From Polysphondylium violaceum (lineage: Eukaryota; Evosea; Eumycetozoa; Dictyosteliales; Dictyosteliaceae): 64,000 nucleotides of DNA. Below the pieces are notes generated by a model. The model worked only from the letters and a program-made list of their open reading frames with translations, was not told where the DNA came from and did not search any database. Positions 35,413 through 46,599 of this stretch are shown piece by piece. Each line of letters opens with the position of its first letter. Within the stretch, counting starts at the first letter, position 1. The stretch is from contig AJWJ01000030.1 of NCBI GenBank assembly GCA_000277445.1, forward strand, positions 21,308-85,307, in the 5' to 3' direction. The translations under genes and the position numbers were made by a program.

Positions 35413-35748
35413 AAAATAAATTGTTTTTTCGCAATAAATATTCTTTTTTTTATTTTTTTATTTGTTCTTTTTTTGTTTTGGTATATCACCAAGTCGTCCA
35501 TCGAACTAGTTCAACTCTTCTCACAAAAACAAAAACAACAATTATTATTTGTAATATTTTTTTAATTTTTGTTTTTTTTGTAATTTTTTAATTTTTTTTA
35601 AATTTTTGTTTTTTTTTGATATCTATCACAAAGTTTCACATAATTGAATTATTATATACTTACTACTACTACTACTATTCTATTACTACAACACACACTT
35701 TTATATATCCCCCTTTTCTCTTGTCTTTTATTATTTGTATAAAGAAAA
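35413..35748. other. intergenic region
   Basis: 336 bp of T-rich spacer between two plus-strand genes; a short tandem of ACT triplets lies near 35660. No gene seen. Confidence 0.5.
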
Positions 35749-36605
35749 ATGTCATCACCAAATAGAAGAAGAGATTTGGATCTCACCAAATTGTAAGTTT
35801 ACACATTCGCTTTATTTACCATGATGTGTGACTATGGGTACTAATTTATTACTACAACGACTACAAATAGAATGATGAGTGATTATGAAGTCACAATGTC
35901 AGAGGACTCAATGACAGAGTTTTGTGTCAAATTCACTGGTCCTAAAGATAGTCCTTATTTTGGTGGTAGTTGGAAAGTTAGAGTAGAGTTACCACCAAAT
36001 TATCCTTATAAATCACCTTCCATTGGATTTATTAATAAGATTTATCATCCAAATGTAGATTTTGAGTATGTACTACACATATATAATTATCCATCATTGT
36101 TGTTTTAGCACATTTAGATATCTAATTCTTTCTCAATTTAATTTAGATCTGGTTCTGTTTGTTTAGATGTTATAAATCAAACTTGGAGTCCTATGTTTGG
36201 TAAGTAGTTGTTTGTTGAAAGACCCAGAGGATGATCATATATCTAACTATCATATAATAATCATTTCAGATTTAATCAATATTTTTGAAATATTTCTTCC
36301 TCAACTTTTACTCTATCCAAATCCAACAGATCCTTTAAATACAGAGGCTGCATCAATGTTGATTAAAGAGCCAGAAAGATATAAACAAAAAGTTAAAGGT
36401 ATGTTTATTTATATGATAATATACAGAGATATAGTTTATGTTAACACACTTTTATACAGAAATTGTAAATAAATATGCATCAGAAAACTCTCAACATGAA
36501 GAAAGTGAATCAGAGAGTGATCTTAGTTCTTATTCAGATTCTTCAGACGACGATGATGATGATAATGAAGACGATACAAAAACAAAGTTCCCTATAGATC
36601 TTTAG
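35749..36605 (+). CDS. UBE2H-like ubiquitin-conjugating enzyme E2
   Basis: Five exons (35749-35792, 35871-36065, 36147-36199, 36270-36398, 36460-36605) give 188 residues. The UBC fold is evident: '[20 protein letters not shown]' and the active-site segment '[18 protein letters not shown]', placing the catalytic cysteine at residue 85. The continuation '[15 protein letters not shown]' and an acidic Ser-rich tail are hallmarks of UBE2H (yeast Ubc8). Ubc8 acts with the GID/CTLH ubiquitin ligase in metabolic enzyme turnover. The splice sites all give conserved UBC sequence across the joins, so the model is firm. Confidence 0.93.
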
Positions 36606-37046
36606 AATATAGTATTTATATAATAATTTAGGTGATTTAGATTCCCTCTTTCTCGCTCGCTCTCTGATATATATATGTTTAGTTTGTCCTCCCTCTTCTC
36701 TTTGTCTCGCTCATTCTCTTGATCACCACCGAAATATATTTCTCTTTCATTTTTTTAAAACAATCATTGTATTTTATATCTCATCACTCAAAAGAAAAAA
36801 AAAAAGGAAAAGAAAAAAAACAAATGTCAAGCCAATTCCTTCTCATCCTGCACATACACACACACAATATATTCATATTCATATACAACCCCAACAATTT
36901 GTAAATAAAAAAATACATATCCCTTTTTTATTTTTATATACCAGAGTCTAAATAAGAGTCAATCTAATAATAATAACATAACAATATAGTAGCAATATAG
37001 TAGCAATATTATAATAGTAATAATAATAAATAATTTACACACACAT
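36606..37046. other. convergent intergenic region
   Basis: 441 bp between convergent genes, with CT-rich and TA-rich tracts and no gene seen. Confidence 0.5.
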
Positions 37047-37986
37047 TTATAAAGAAAGATATTTTAAGGTCATGGCTTCCATATTTAAGGGCGAGGATTG
37101 GAGGATTTTGTCTGCAAAAATTAATGTATTACGGAAATCACCTTGTTTATAATATGTTGTACTAAGATCCAAATTATAGGTTTCTTTCTTGTCGGGATCT
37201 CTTTTTAGTAATTCTGTTTTTAATACCATATTAAATATTTTAAATATGTATCAAATATTAAATATATTAGTATTTGCTATTACACTATCTATTAAATAGA
37301 TTTTTTAATATTATTAGTATTCTATTAATATTACCCAATAATAAATTTATAGACTTTTCTCGATTATCTTTATCTTGAGAACTTGAAAGTCTTTTGGCAT
37401 ACTGGTGACATGTGTCGATTGTAGGCAAAGAGTTGTTTTTGGATTCATTTTCATAAAGAGTTTCAATTTTTTTCAATTCTTTTAAATATTCATCACTGTC
37501 TTTTGCCACTTCTTTTGTGATTCCTCCTCCTGCTGTTGCCGGTATAATTGGTATTGAAATACTTGCATTACTATTGTTATTATAATTGTAGTTATTGTTG
37601 TTGTAATTGGTATTGTATGCAATCATTTGGCTTCCTCTCTTTGATTTTCTCTTCTTTGTTGATGACGATGATGAAGGTATATCTGTTCCCTGTTTAGGTG
37701 TATGGGTATAGGGATCGTCAAATATTTTAGTACCGTTGTTGATCTCTTCCAGTTGTTGTTCAAATTCTTCCATTTCATCATGACGCTTAAAACAACCACA
37801 TCCCTTTTTCTTTTTCCTGCTCCTCTCTTTTTCTCGATGTCTAATTTTATTGCTTTCTCTATTCTTGAAGCAATTGTTACAAGATTGGAAAATAACTACA
37901 AAAAATCTATTGATTTTAGGTTTAACTTTAATTAACCAAACATATTTTAAATTCAACTTGGGTGTATTATCTTTTATAATGACCAT
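37047..37986 (-). CDS. Fis1-like TPR-fold protein with long N-terminal extension
   Basis: Two exons (37986-37335 and 37213-37047) give 272 residues; the 121-nt intron is fixed by the join 'EKSINLLL|ELLKRDPDKKE'. Residues about 165-272 resemble mitochondrial fission protein Fis1: a helical N-arm, then 'YNLDLSTTYYKQGDFRNTL' like the second TPR of Fis1 (family pattern YxLAxGxYRLxxYxxAL). The usual C-terminal membrane anchor is missing; the protein stops right after the last TPR helix (MTLKYLSL). Instead there is a 160-residue N-terminal extension with a hydrophobic patch (RFFVVIF), Cys motifs (CNNCF, CGCF), a strongly basic block and Asn runs. It could be a Fis1 paralogue attached by its N-terminus, possibly through palmitoylation; that is inference. 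Confidence 0.72.
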
Positions 37987-38491
37987 ATTAATCTATTCTA
38001 TTTTTTTCTCTTCTATTGCTATTTTTTAAAAACTATTTATTAATATTGAGTTTTAATATAAATTGAAATTTAAATAAATATATAGGATAGATACACATAA
38101 TGGAAGATGAGGTGAATTTATTTTTTTTTTTACTAATTTTTTACCGACACACACCCTTCCCCACACTCACCAGGAAATTAAAAATACTTTTTTATCAATA
38201 TCGCAATCTTGAGTTTCTATAAACTACATGAAGTTCTTTTTTAAAATAAAATTGTAATTTAATTAATATCTTTATATTTAATTAATACTCTTGCCCTAAT
38301 CACAGATTCAATTTAAAAAATCGATCACAAATTCTCTATTTTTTTTACTTTTTTAAAATCTCTCAATATCTATTTTTTTTCCCACCCACACTAATTTTCA
38401 AAAATTTTAATGGGGGAGAAACAATGAACCTTGATCAATATTTTCACATATACTCACACAGAGATAGATAAAGATAGATATCAATAATAAA
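37987..38491. other. divergent intergenic region
   Basis: 505 bp between divergent genes, AT-rich with T runs near 38120 and 38340. No gene seen. Confidence 0.5.
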
Positions 38492-40142
38492 ATGTCAACG
38501 GTCTATATACCTTTAAAACAAATCAATGATACTACACAACCAACTCATCAAGACAACTTGAATATTCATCACTTTATCTTAAAGTCGTTTATGTTTTATA
38601 AAAAGAAGAACCCATTTTCAAATATAATACTAAACTTTAAAAAGAAAGCAATCCATACCTTTTATTATATCAGTAATGATGAACATAAGACAGTTTTTAA
38701 AATTGAAAAGTTATCTACAAGTGGGAGTTTAACAGGAGAAGAAGAAGAAAAGTTGAAAAACTGTCTGAGTAAGTACAAAGAGAGATATAGATATAATAAC
38801 CTACTAACTAGTGTTTATAACTCTAGCTAAAGATATTTCTACTCTTACAGCTGAAGAACAATCTCTTGATAAAATAATTGAAGCTATTAAAGTAAAGGGT
38901 GATTACATTATTCACTATACAGATAAAGCAAACATTAAAGAGGATCAAGGAAATGAATCATTTTTATTAATTGAAAACTTAGATCATGTATGTACATACT
39001 TTGTCGGAGCAGTGGCATTTATTCAATTGAAACTAATGCATTGTTTATGTATTTAGACCAAAGTATCACTTTCAAATATCGTTAAAACTAAAAAAGAAGA
39101 AAGAGATTTTGAGTTTACAATTGAACAAGAAGAGGCAGGATATCCACATGATTTAATATTAAGAGTCAGAGTTACATTTAAAAACAAGCCCAAGTTTTTT
39201 GAACTCAAGATCATAGAGGGCGAATACTATTTGGGCTACACAAAGCAATTGGAGAAACCCACTCAAGAGGTTGAAGAGTTTATGGTCAAGTTGGTTGTAA
39301 AGAATAGTGATTTCACCAACCCCACCGACTCCATCCAAGTCAAGATTATTTCAGACGAATTCAAAGACTCTTTCTTTTTCAACCTACACACCGAGTACAG
39401 ATTCAATGACATTATCGATAGCTTTGGCGACTGCAAAGCAGTGTTGAGTATCCATGGCGGTCCAAGAACTGGCAAGAGCACTCTGGGCAACAATATCATC
39501 AACTTTATGATCTCTGAAAACAAGACCCATCTCCACGTCGGTGGCAATATGGACGCCTCTGTTACGACCGAGGGCGAATACGTATCCTGCAACAAATTGG
39601 CCGAGATTAAAAAATCTACAGAATCGTTCCCCTACGCCGACCTATTGTTGAAGATGTTTTTAACGGTGCTCGATAACCCACCCATCACAAAATCCAATAC
39701 CACCGCCAATGATGGCAACTTTGAAAAGACCAGAGAGATCATTGAGGCCAACATCACCCTCCAAATCGATGGCAAGTATCCTAACAAAAAGGAAATTGTC
39801 TTTGAGGCCAACAACGAAAACAAAGTCGATGTATTTATCTTTCTCTTTCCCGTGCAAGACTTTATCAGCTGTCAAGATAAAGTTGATTTTATTCGATTGT
39901 TTACCATTGGCATTGAAGTTGTAACTCTTAAACACAAGAGTTTTCCAATTGTCGCTCTCACTCAATATGAAAACGTTAATCCCCAAATCATGAATCAAGC
40001 CTTGTCAGCCATTGCCTTCCCTGTACTCAAAAGCAATATCTTTAAAATCCCCAAAAACCCAAGCAAGGATACTCTCTTTAGATTAATTAGAAAGGTATTT
40101 GAAATTAAAAGAGCTAAAACTGGTAAAATCATCTCTGCATAA
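38492..40142 (+). CDS. P-loop NTPase (GTPase-like), dictyostelid family
   Basis: Three exons (38492-38768, 38827-38987, 39057-40142) give 507 residues. The N-terminal 200 residues are of unknown fold with charged helices and some beta strands. A P-loop domain starts near 270: Walker A GGPRTGKS (280-287) after 'AVLSIH', then a switch-I-like 'DASVTTEGEYV'. 'VDVFIFLFPVQDF' is a hydrophobic strand, and 'FPIVALTQYENV' is at the place where GTPases have the guanine-recognition strand, though TKxD is replaced by TQYE. This layout resembles dictyostelid GBP/septin-like orphan GTPases. Nucleotide specificity is therefore uncertain. Codons from 39240 to 39900 are visibly GC-rich, unlike the first two exons. 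Confidence 0.78.
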
Positions 40143-40304
40143 AGGACCTTACCCACAGAGATATATATATATTATTATTCTTTGTATTATTAGTTTTTAC
40201 ATTAATAATCATAATCTGTAAAAGCCAAAAATAGGCTCAAATAAATAAATCTATTCATGATAGTTTTCGCGTATATTTATTGTACAGAGTAAGTTAGAAG
40301 GTGC

Positions 40305-40517
40305 TTATAAGCCGGATAATAAGAGACGCTTCCCTATACGGCCTCCAGGATGGAGAAAGCAAATCAGCAGCTGTAAAACCTCTTGATTGTAATAATGCAA
40401 CAGACATTTAAATGAATGGATGCAGCTAAAGCCTTCATCAATGCGATCTAACAATGCATTTACTATAAAATCTCGATGGCTGATATAGCGTATTGACAAA
40501 AGTGCATTTGATTTCAA
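40305..40517 (-). pseudogene. possible bacterial-type reading frame downstream of the radical SAM gene
   Basis: A 70-codon frame lacking Asn/Gln runs and lacking an ATG start (it could begin at a TTG at 40517). It lies 53 bp downstream of the radical SAM stop, on the same strand and in similar non-host composition (Arg by CGN, Cys/Leu-rich). It may be the tail of a second transferred gene or merely non-coding sequence carried along. No family recognised. Confidence 0.3.
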
Positions 40518-40570
40518 CTGATCAAGGTTATATCTCTAAGGCATAAAACAATCACTAGGCTCTGGCAAGG

Positions 40571-41980
40571 TTATTGAAGGTTTTTTTGTTGCTCTCGTGC
40601 TTGCCAGAGGAAAGTACTTTCAAGTGTTGCTCGCATTTTTGGAGAAGCTTTTTTATCCCTTACTCCACCTGCTTTAGCATTGTATTGATCTAATGTCTCT
40701 GCCATTTCCGCCATGGCACACCAATCTTCATAGGAAAAAGTTGGACTTGAAATAACATGAGGGATACCTTGCTGCAAACGATCAATCTGTAAATCAATAT
40801 CACTAGACTCCACTAGTTGAAGCGACTCTTTTGCAGCATGCAATGGCGTCCCTCTTAGCAGCATCAATGGATAAGCATAAATGGTCGGAACGCCGTAATC
40901 TTTGCAAAAGGCAATGGATTCCTTAAAAGATGATAGCGTTTGCCCAGGCAGTCCAAAAATAAGAGAAACCTCAGTTGCAATATTCCGGGCACGCGTCTCC
41001 AATAACACCTGCTTCACTTTTTGCATATTATTCGGTCGTTGAATTATTTTAGCTTCATTGGAATGAATCGTTTGTAAACCAAACTCTAAAACGACTTTAG
41101 CTGTCTGATTTAAGATTGAAATAGCCTCTAAAAATTCATCCTTAACCATCTCAATACGACACTGTAGCGCAATTTTTCCACTATATCCTCCGGCGATCAA
41201 TTGACGAAGAATCGCCATATAATGAGGGCCAGAGTTGAAAACAGGATCTAATACAGCAATATCCTGAATAATCGGATTATCTAAAATCCACTGTGTTTCT
41301 TCCATAACACGAGCATACCCAAGCTGCCTTCGTTTCATGACGTTTGAATCAGACTCTCGATGCTGACAAAAAGCGCATTGAAATGGACAGCCACGCTGCG
41401 TTTCCCATCGAATAAATGGCTGAGGTTTGATAATACCCGTTAAATAAGGAGAAGGAAGCTGATCTAATGCTATATTTGCCGATAGCCCCAAATCAGGTTC
41501 ACCGGCATAATGAACGCCAGCTATTGGCGGTCGACCTGATGTTGACAAAAAAAGCCTAGCCAAAGCATCTTCCCCATACCCACGAATAAAGATATCTGCT
41601 TGAGGGTAATAGGATTCCAGGTTTTGTTTTGTATAAGTGACTTGTGGGCCGCCTAATATTATTCGTCCAGGAAAATTTTCACGCTTTAAAGCAGCAAGTA
41701 AGGCTTGTGTGTGCGGTTCGTGCCAAACATAGGCCCCCATTGCTAGGTCAACCTTTTCTCCAGCATATGCCATTACAAAACGAAAGGCATCCTCCACCCT
41801 GAATTGCTTGCTATTAACAGCCCATGATTTATCAATCACAGGGATATTTTCTTGATGCAACTTTGCTACAAGAGAAGCCTGACCAAGTGACATAGGGGGA
41901 TCTTTTGGTCGAGTCCAGTCAAATGACAGCAATAACAACTTATTGCTCTTTTTAGTCAGCTCTTTCAACTTGAATAACAT
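40571..41980 (-). CDS. bacterial-type B12-binding/radical SAM protein (probable horizontal transfer)
   Basis: An uninterrupted frame of 469 residues. The N-terminal ~180 residues resemble a B12-binding Rossmann domain ('LLLLSFDWTRPKDPPMSLG', 'IILGGPQVT', 'FIRGYGEDAL'). The radical SAM core follows with the iron-sulphur motif CPFQCAFC in 'WETQRGCPFQCAFCQHRES'. Later core motifs are 'VVLEFGLQTIHSNE' and 'EVSLIFGLPGQTLSSFKES'. Enzymes of this class cleave S-adenosylmethionine to make radicals for methylations or rearrangements; the substrate is unknown. There are no introns and no homopolymer runs. Arginine is coded mainly by CGN, against AGA in its neighbours. The gene sits between two host loci. 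The likely source is a bacterium, perhaps an intracellular gammaproteobacterium; only a search could tell. The intact frame argues for recent arrival, selection, or an assembly artefact. Confidence 0.88.
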   Translation of the reverse strand: MLFKLKELTKKSNKLLLLSFDWTRPKDPPMSLGQASLVAKLHQENIPVIDKSWAVNSKQFRVEDAFRFVMAYAGEKVDLAMGAYVWHEPHTQALLAALKRENFPGRIILGGPQVTYTKQNLESYYPQADIFIRGYGEDALARLFLSTSGRPPIAGVHYAGEPDLGLSANIALDQLPSPYLTGIIKPQPFIRWETQRGCPFQCAFCQHRESDSNVMKRRQLGYARVMEETQWILDNPIIQDIAVLDPVFNSGPHYMAILRQLIAGGYSGKIALQCRIEMVKDEFLEAISILNQTAKVVLEFGLQTIHSNEAKIIQRPNNMQKVKQVLLETRARNIATEVSLIFGLPGQTLSSFKESIAFCKDYGVPTIYAYPLMLLRGTPLHAAKESLQLVESSDIDLQIDRLQQGIPHVISSPTFSYEDWCAMAEMAETLDQYNAKAGGVRDKKASPKMRATLESTFLWQAREQQKNLQ

Positions 41981-42020
41981 TTTAAAAATACCTTGAGATG
42001 GAAAGTTTCCCTCAATAGCA

Positions 42021-42047
42021 TTGCCAAAAATGAATAGGTCTTGGCAA
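42021..42047. repeat. short inverted repeat upstream of the radical SAM gene
   Basis: TTGCCAA and TTGGCAA face each other across 13 bp, about 45-70 bp upstream of the radical SAM start codon. It could be a bacterial operator or a chance hairpin. Confidence 0.35.
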
Positions 42048-42130
42048 TAAACGTTAGAGATGAGGAAAACCAGAAAACGATAATCTTGACTGAATATTAG
42101 TTTTTACGCTGTGCGCCTTATTTTAAAGGG

Positions 42131-43621
42131 TAAAAAAGGTTTTGGGTAAAATCACACGAAAAAAATAGAAAATAAAAACTTTGAGGAAAAAAAAATTAAA
42201 AAAAATCTCGATCGATCGTGTATCATAAGATATTTTCTAAACATTCATTTTAGCTTGAATAAGAGGAGTAGATGTATATATTTATTGTCTTTTCTTTCAT
42301 TATTTGATAAAAGTGGCTCTATTCTTTAGAACAAAACCATCCTGAAGTTTATTGACTAGAAAACTCATGTTCATCTTTGTTTTGAATATGTTTTCCATAT
42401 TCAACTTTGTTTCCAAATATTGCGTTTGTGTAAACAAAAGAGATTCTTTACTAATTTTTTTTCTAAAGTATGGTTTAGTTTGCTTTGGTATCTATAAAGG
42501 CAGTACGTGTCTGACCATGTCTATCTGCATGACACCTCTCATATCTGCATACTTGATCCAACATTTTAAAATGTTTTGTTTTTATTTCAATTCACTCAAT
42601 AAATTTGTGAAAAAGGCACCTCAAACCTATTTTTTTTTTTTTTTTTTTTTGTTAAAAACAATATTAAAATAATGAGAGTCGACATATAAAAGTTGGAGTT
42701 TGCGTTTTCGAGGGCACGCAAAACCGCTATATCATTTTGGAATGTTATGGCATTTATTTCAAAGTCGTCAAATTGAATAACATTTTTATGAATAGGCACT
42801 GTGAAATCTCTTTGAATTAGTATAAAGTCTGAAACCTGATGACGAAAAAAATTTCTTTACAGATGCGCCAAACGACTACGTTGATGATGGCTCTTTTATT
42901 TTTTTTTTATTTTTTTTTGAATTTTTTTAAATTTTTTTGTTTTGCGAAAAAAGTTTTCTGCAAAGGCGCCTTTGCGCAAAAATGACCATCATCAACCTGT
43001 GGTTTGGATTGGTCGCAAATTTTTATTATTATATTATATTATTATTCAAATAGTTGTTGTTGTTGTGAAGCACTTTGTGACTGGGTGAAGAGATATAAAT
43101 TCTGTGTTTACCCAACAAGGCACATTTTCTTTATATGCACCATAGTTTTTCATTAGTCTAAAACCACTACCCATCACCAAAGTTTTCCATCCCCTTTTAT
43201 CATAACCATCATCACACACAGCCATTTTTGTTGAAATTATTTCACACACATTCCAAAAAAAAACATCGCCCACACACTTTCACCACACTTATATAAATCT
43301 TTGTCTAATTATCTTTGTTTAATTTTAACCACACTTAATTCCAATTTTAAAATAACGAAGAGATTTTATTAAAATTTGTATAAAGACACTCACACCATCA
43401 CTCTAAAAACCTTAACCAAGTTTAAAATAAATAATATATTATTTAAACAAAATCATCACAAAAACATAAATCACACGCAAACTCAACAACCCCTCTCACA
43501 CTTTTCTCTCTCACGTCTATCTTTTTTCATTATTTCACACACACCACACACACACATTTGCTTATATCTATCTATATATCACTCTCCCTCTAAAACAAAC
43601 AACAACAACAGCAATATTAAT

Positions 43622-43652
<31 letters not shown>

Positions 43653-43853
43653 CACTCCATCTGTGCGCTTATTTACACAAAAATATAAACACATCAACAA
43701 ACCAACTTTTGTGTTTTATTTAATTAAATTATTGTTATTATCATATCACATTATCATTTAGTTGTTGTTATTTATTGTTATTATTAATAGTATTATTTAT
43801 TTATATCAATTGAAATAATATAAATATATATATTTAGATATATACCTATAAAA
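42131..43853. other. intergenic region between insertion and M8 peptidase gene
   Basis: AT-rich DNA with T runs (42631-42650, 42895-42950). A palindromic stretch lies at 42880-42995. A short minus-strand frame at 43046-43273 (75 codons, not low-complexity) has no support beyond openness. From 43480 to the peptidase start the plus strand is CA- and ACA-rich, like a long leader. Confidence 0.5.
42880..42995. repeat. imperfect inverted-repeat stretch with GC palindrome
   Basis: GTTGATGATGG near 42880 is the exact reverse complement of CCATCATCAAC near 42985. A perfect 16-bp palindrome GCAAAGGCGCCTTTGC (42960-42975) and T runs lie between them. Confidence 0.5.
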
Positions 43854-46167
43854 ATGGTGATGATGATTATTTTTAAAAAATCGACATCATTTTTTATATT
43901 GGTATTAGCAATATTATCATATAGCTATGTAGTACGATCACATTCGCAATTAAATCAATATATAGAAAATATCATCGATTCAAATTATGAACAATTAGTA
44001 AACCATGCCGATATGGTTAGAAACTCTCAAGAATATAGCGATATTTATAGTAGTGGTGATATAATGCCTGGTAGTTTAACTGAAGAAGGTCATTTACCTT
44101 CTTATGAATGTCAACATGATAATCGAAAATTAAAATTTAAATCAACAACAAAGAATAGTGATAGTAATAGTAATAGTAATATTAATAATAATAGTCAGTT
44201 TCTTCAAAAAAGTAATAATGATCAATTGGGACAATTGGATTATAATGAATTAAAACAACAAGTTGATGAAACAAAGATTGATAGTATTAGAGTTGGATTT
44301 GATACAAGTGCAATCTATAATAAAACAGATAAATATGCGTGCTACAGTGTTGGACAAACTATTTCAATTGATGATGGTACAGTTCCATGTGATAATATAA
44401 CAGACTCTTGTGTGTATACATGTGATGCCAACGATATACTCAACGATCAATTGGCTGGACTTATACAAAATGCAATTATAAAAACCATTTCCAACGTTCT
44501 TAGTTCGCTCATCAGTGTCGAACGAGTACAAGGTCCCCTTAAATTACGACCAGTATACGTAAACAATGAATGTGATTATAAATACTATATTCCAGATAAA
44601 TATATAACCACTGGAATTGAAAACACTGATTTACTATTATTTATCACTGCTCGTCCATCTGCTAAAAAATCGACTATTGCTTATGCTTTGGCTTGTAGTT
44701 TTCCAATCTATGATTTGGATGCTAAATTCTTTGGTAGACCTACTGCCGCTACTATTAATTTTAATCCAAGATATTTCCAAGCTATGATTTTAAATCCAAA
44801 TCCATTTTTATTTAGAGAATATATTAGAGTTGGTGTATGTATAATAATATTTATAATATTGATTTAAAAGAATAAGTTGCAAAAATATTTGAATCATTTA
44901 TATTAATTTGATATCTATATCTCTATCTTTTTTCTTTCTATCTATCTTTTTTGATAAATATTATTTGATTTATGAATTCATACGTTTATTACACTATTTG
45001 ATTTAAATTTAATAGCTTCATGAAGCTACTCATGCATTAGGTTTTTCTCAATTATTTTATGATTCTTTTGTTGATTCAAATGGAAAGAGATTTGGTAAAT
45101 ATATTTATTAATTTATTTATTAACTCATCTACTATTCTAATTACTAATATATTACCACCATTACTACAATAGAATCACCAATTAAAGTTGTTCAAATGAC
45201 AGGTACTACACCAAATGGACAATCATATAGTGTCTCTAAAAAGGCAATATCTACACCAAGTATAGTCCAATTTGTAAGAGAACATTATAATTGTCAATCA
45301 ATCTCTCATCAATTTGTAGAGGATTATGGTCAAACTGGTACTGCTATGAGTCATTGGGAAAAGAGAACCGTTGGTGAAGAATATATGTTGGGCTACGTAC
45401 AACCTGTTTTCCCAATCACCAATCTTACATTATCATTATTAAAAGACACTGGTTGGTATTATCCCAACACATCCTATGCTGAGCCATTGATGTGGGGAAA
45501 GAAGTTGGGTTGTGATTGGTTTGATTCATGTACACCCAAATCATGGAATTATACTGGTTACTTTTGTGGTGCCTCACCAAATGGTAAATCTTGTACCCCC
45601 ACCCGTGTGGGCAAAGGTGTATGTAAAGTCTATAGTTATGTCAAGGATCTCAACCCTGAAGATCAACACTTTACCAATCCTAAATACGGAGGATATGATT
45701 CAGTGGCCAACTATTGTCCATTTTCAGATGTGATGCCAAACGGAGCTGACAACACCATGTTTTGTGTCGATGAAGGTAACCAAAAGTTTGCCGACTCTAG
45801 TATTGGCGAAAACTATGGACAAGAGAGTAGATGTTTTGAATTTAAAACTCCATCAAGTTCAGTATCTCAAGCTTGCTGGACCTACAGATGTAGTTCAGAA
45901 AGAAAACTTCAAGTAAAATTAAAGACTGGTTGGGCTACATGCAACTATGACAATGAAGTGGTCACCATCGATGGTATCAGTTTAATTTGTCCAGCCAAGT
46001 TTTATCCATGTGATTTTACATCAATTCCACTAGACTTTGTCGAAATTGATGTCACTCCAACACCAAGCTCCAATGCAAATTCAAATATTTTAGTTGATAA
46101 TTGGATTAGAAATCTATCATTTGTTTTATTATCCTCATTTATTTTATTTACAAAATTTATCATATAG
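43854..46167 (+). CDS. leishmanolysin-like zinc metallopeptidase (M8)
   Basis: Three exons (43854-44834, 45016-45094, 45173-46167) give 684 residues. The signal peptide lies within the first 29 residues (FFILVLAILSYSYVVRS). The zinc motif HEATH is at 329-333, at the very start of exon 2, followed by ALGFSQ. The third zinc ligand is His414 in 'AMSHWEKR'. Both belong to the M8 pattern HExxH...H. The C-terminal half is Cys-rich ('GCDWFDSC', 'GKGVCKVY'), and a hydrophobic tail (LSFVLLSSFILFTKFII) suggests a GPI anchor, as in gp63. A Ser/Asn run interrupts the prodomain. The enzyme should act at the cell surface or in phagosomes, degrading proteins of bacterial prey; that role is inference. Confidence 0.92.
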
Positions 46168-46599
46168 TAATAATTGTTTTTAAATAATATATAATATAAA
46201 CAAATAAAACCAATATAGAATTTATTCAAGTCTTATTTATTTTTAAAAGAAAAAAAAAAAACTAATATATTTCTAGATATTTATTTATCATGACGATAGT
46301 ACTAACAAGACTAGCAAATGCTTCCCCAGAGAAAATAGGTTGTTATAACAATGAGTGTTTATTGTTATATTTCTAACCCCCTTTTTTTGAGTGAAAATTT
46401 AGATAAAACAACAAAAAATTTGGTGTGGGGCAGACAAAAATATCTCTCAATGGTTTTTGGGGCTTTTTGTAAAAAAAAAATAAAATTTTATTTTTTTTTA
46501 AATTTTTTTTTTGAATATTTTTTTTTGATTGTTGATGAACATCATTGGAAGAAATTTCTTTTTCTACATTGTTTGATATACAAAATCAATTTTACCAAA
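46168..46599. other. intergenic region upstream of the isocitrate dehydrogenase gene
   Basis: 432 bp with A/T runs (46230-46262, 46470-46530). It should contain the terminator of the peptidase gene and the promoter of the dehydrogenase gene. Confidence 0.5.

Noticed and set aside
42352-42672. 106-codon plus-strand frame with hydrophobic segments
   Set aside because: It ends in a translated T run and lies in AT-rich spacer; the composition is what such DNA gives by chance.
42835-42895. TGATGA boxes suggesting a C/D snoRNA
   Set aside because: No paired CTGA box at suitable distance and no terminal stem were found.
43046-43273. 75-codon minus-strand frame upstream of the M8 peptidase gene
   Set aside because: Not low-complexity, but it has no splice partners or recognisable motif and overlaps the probable promoter, so it is left out as a gene.
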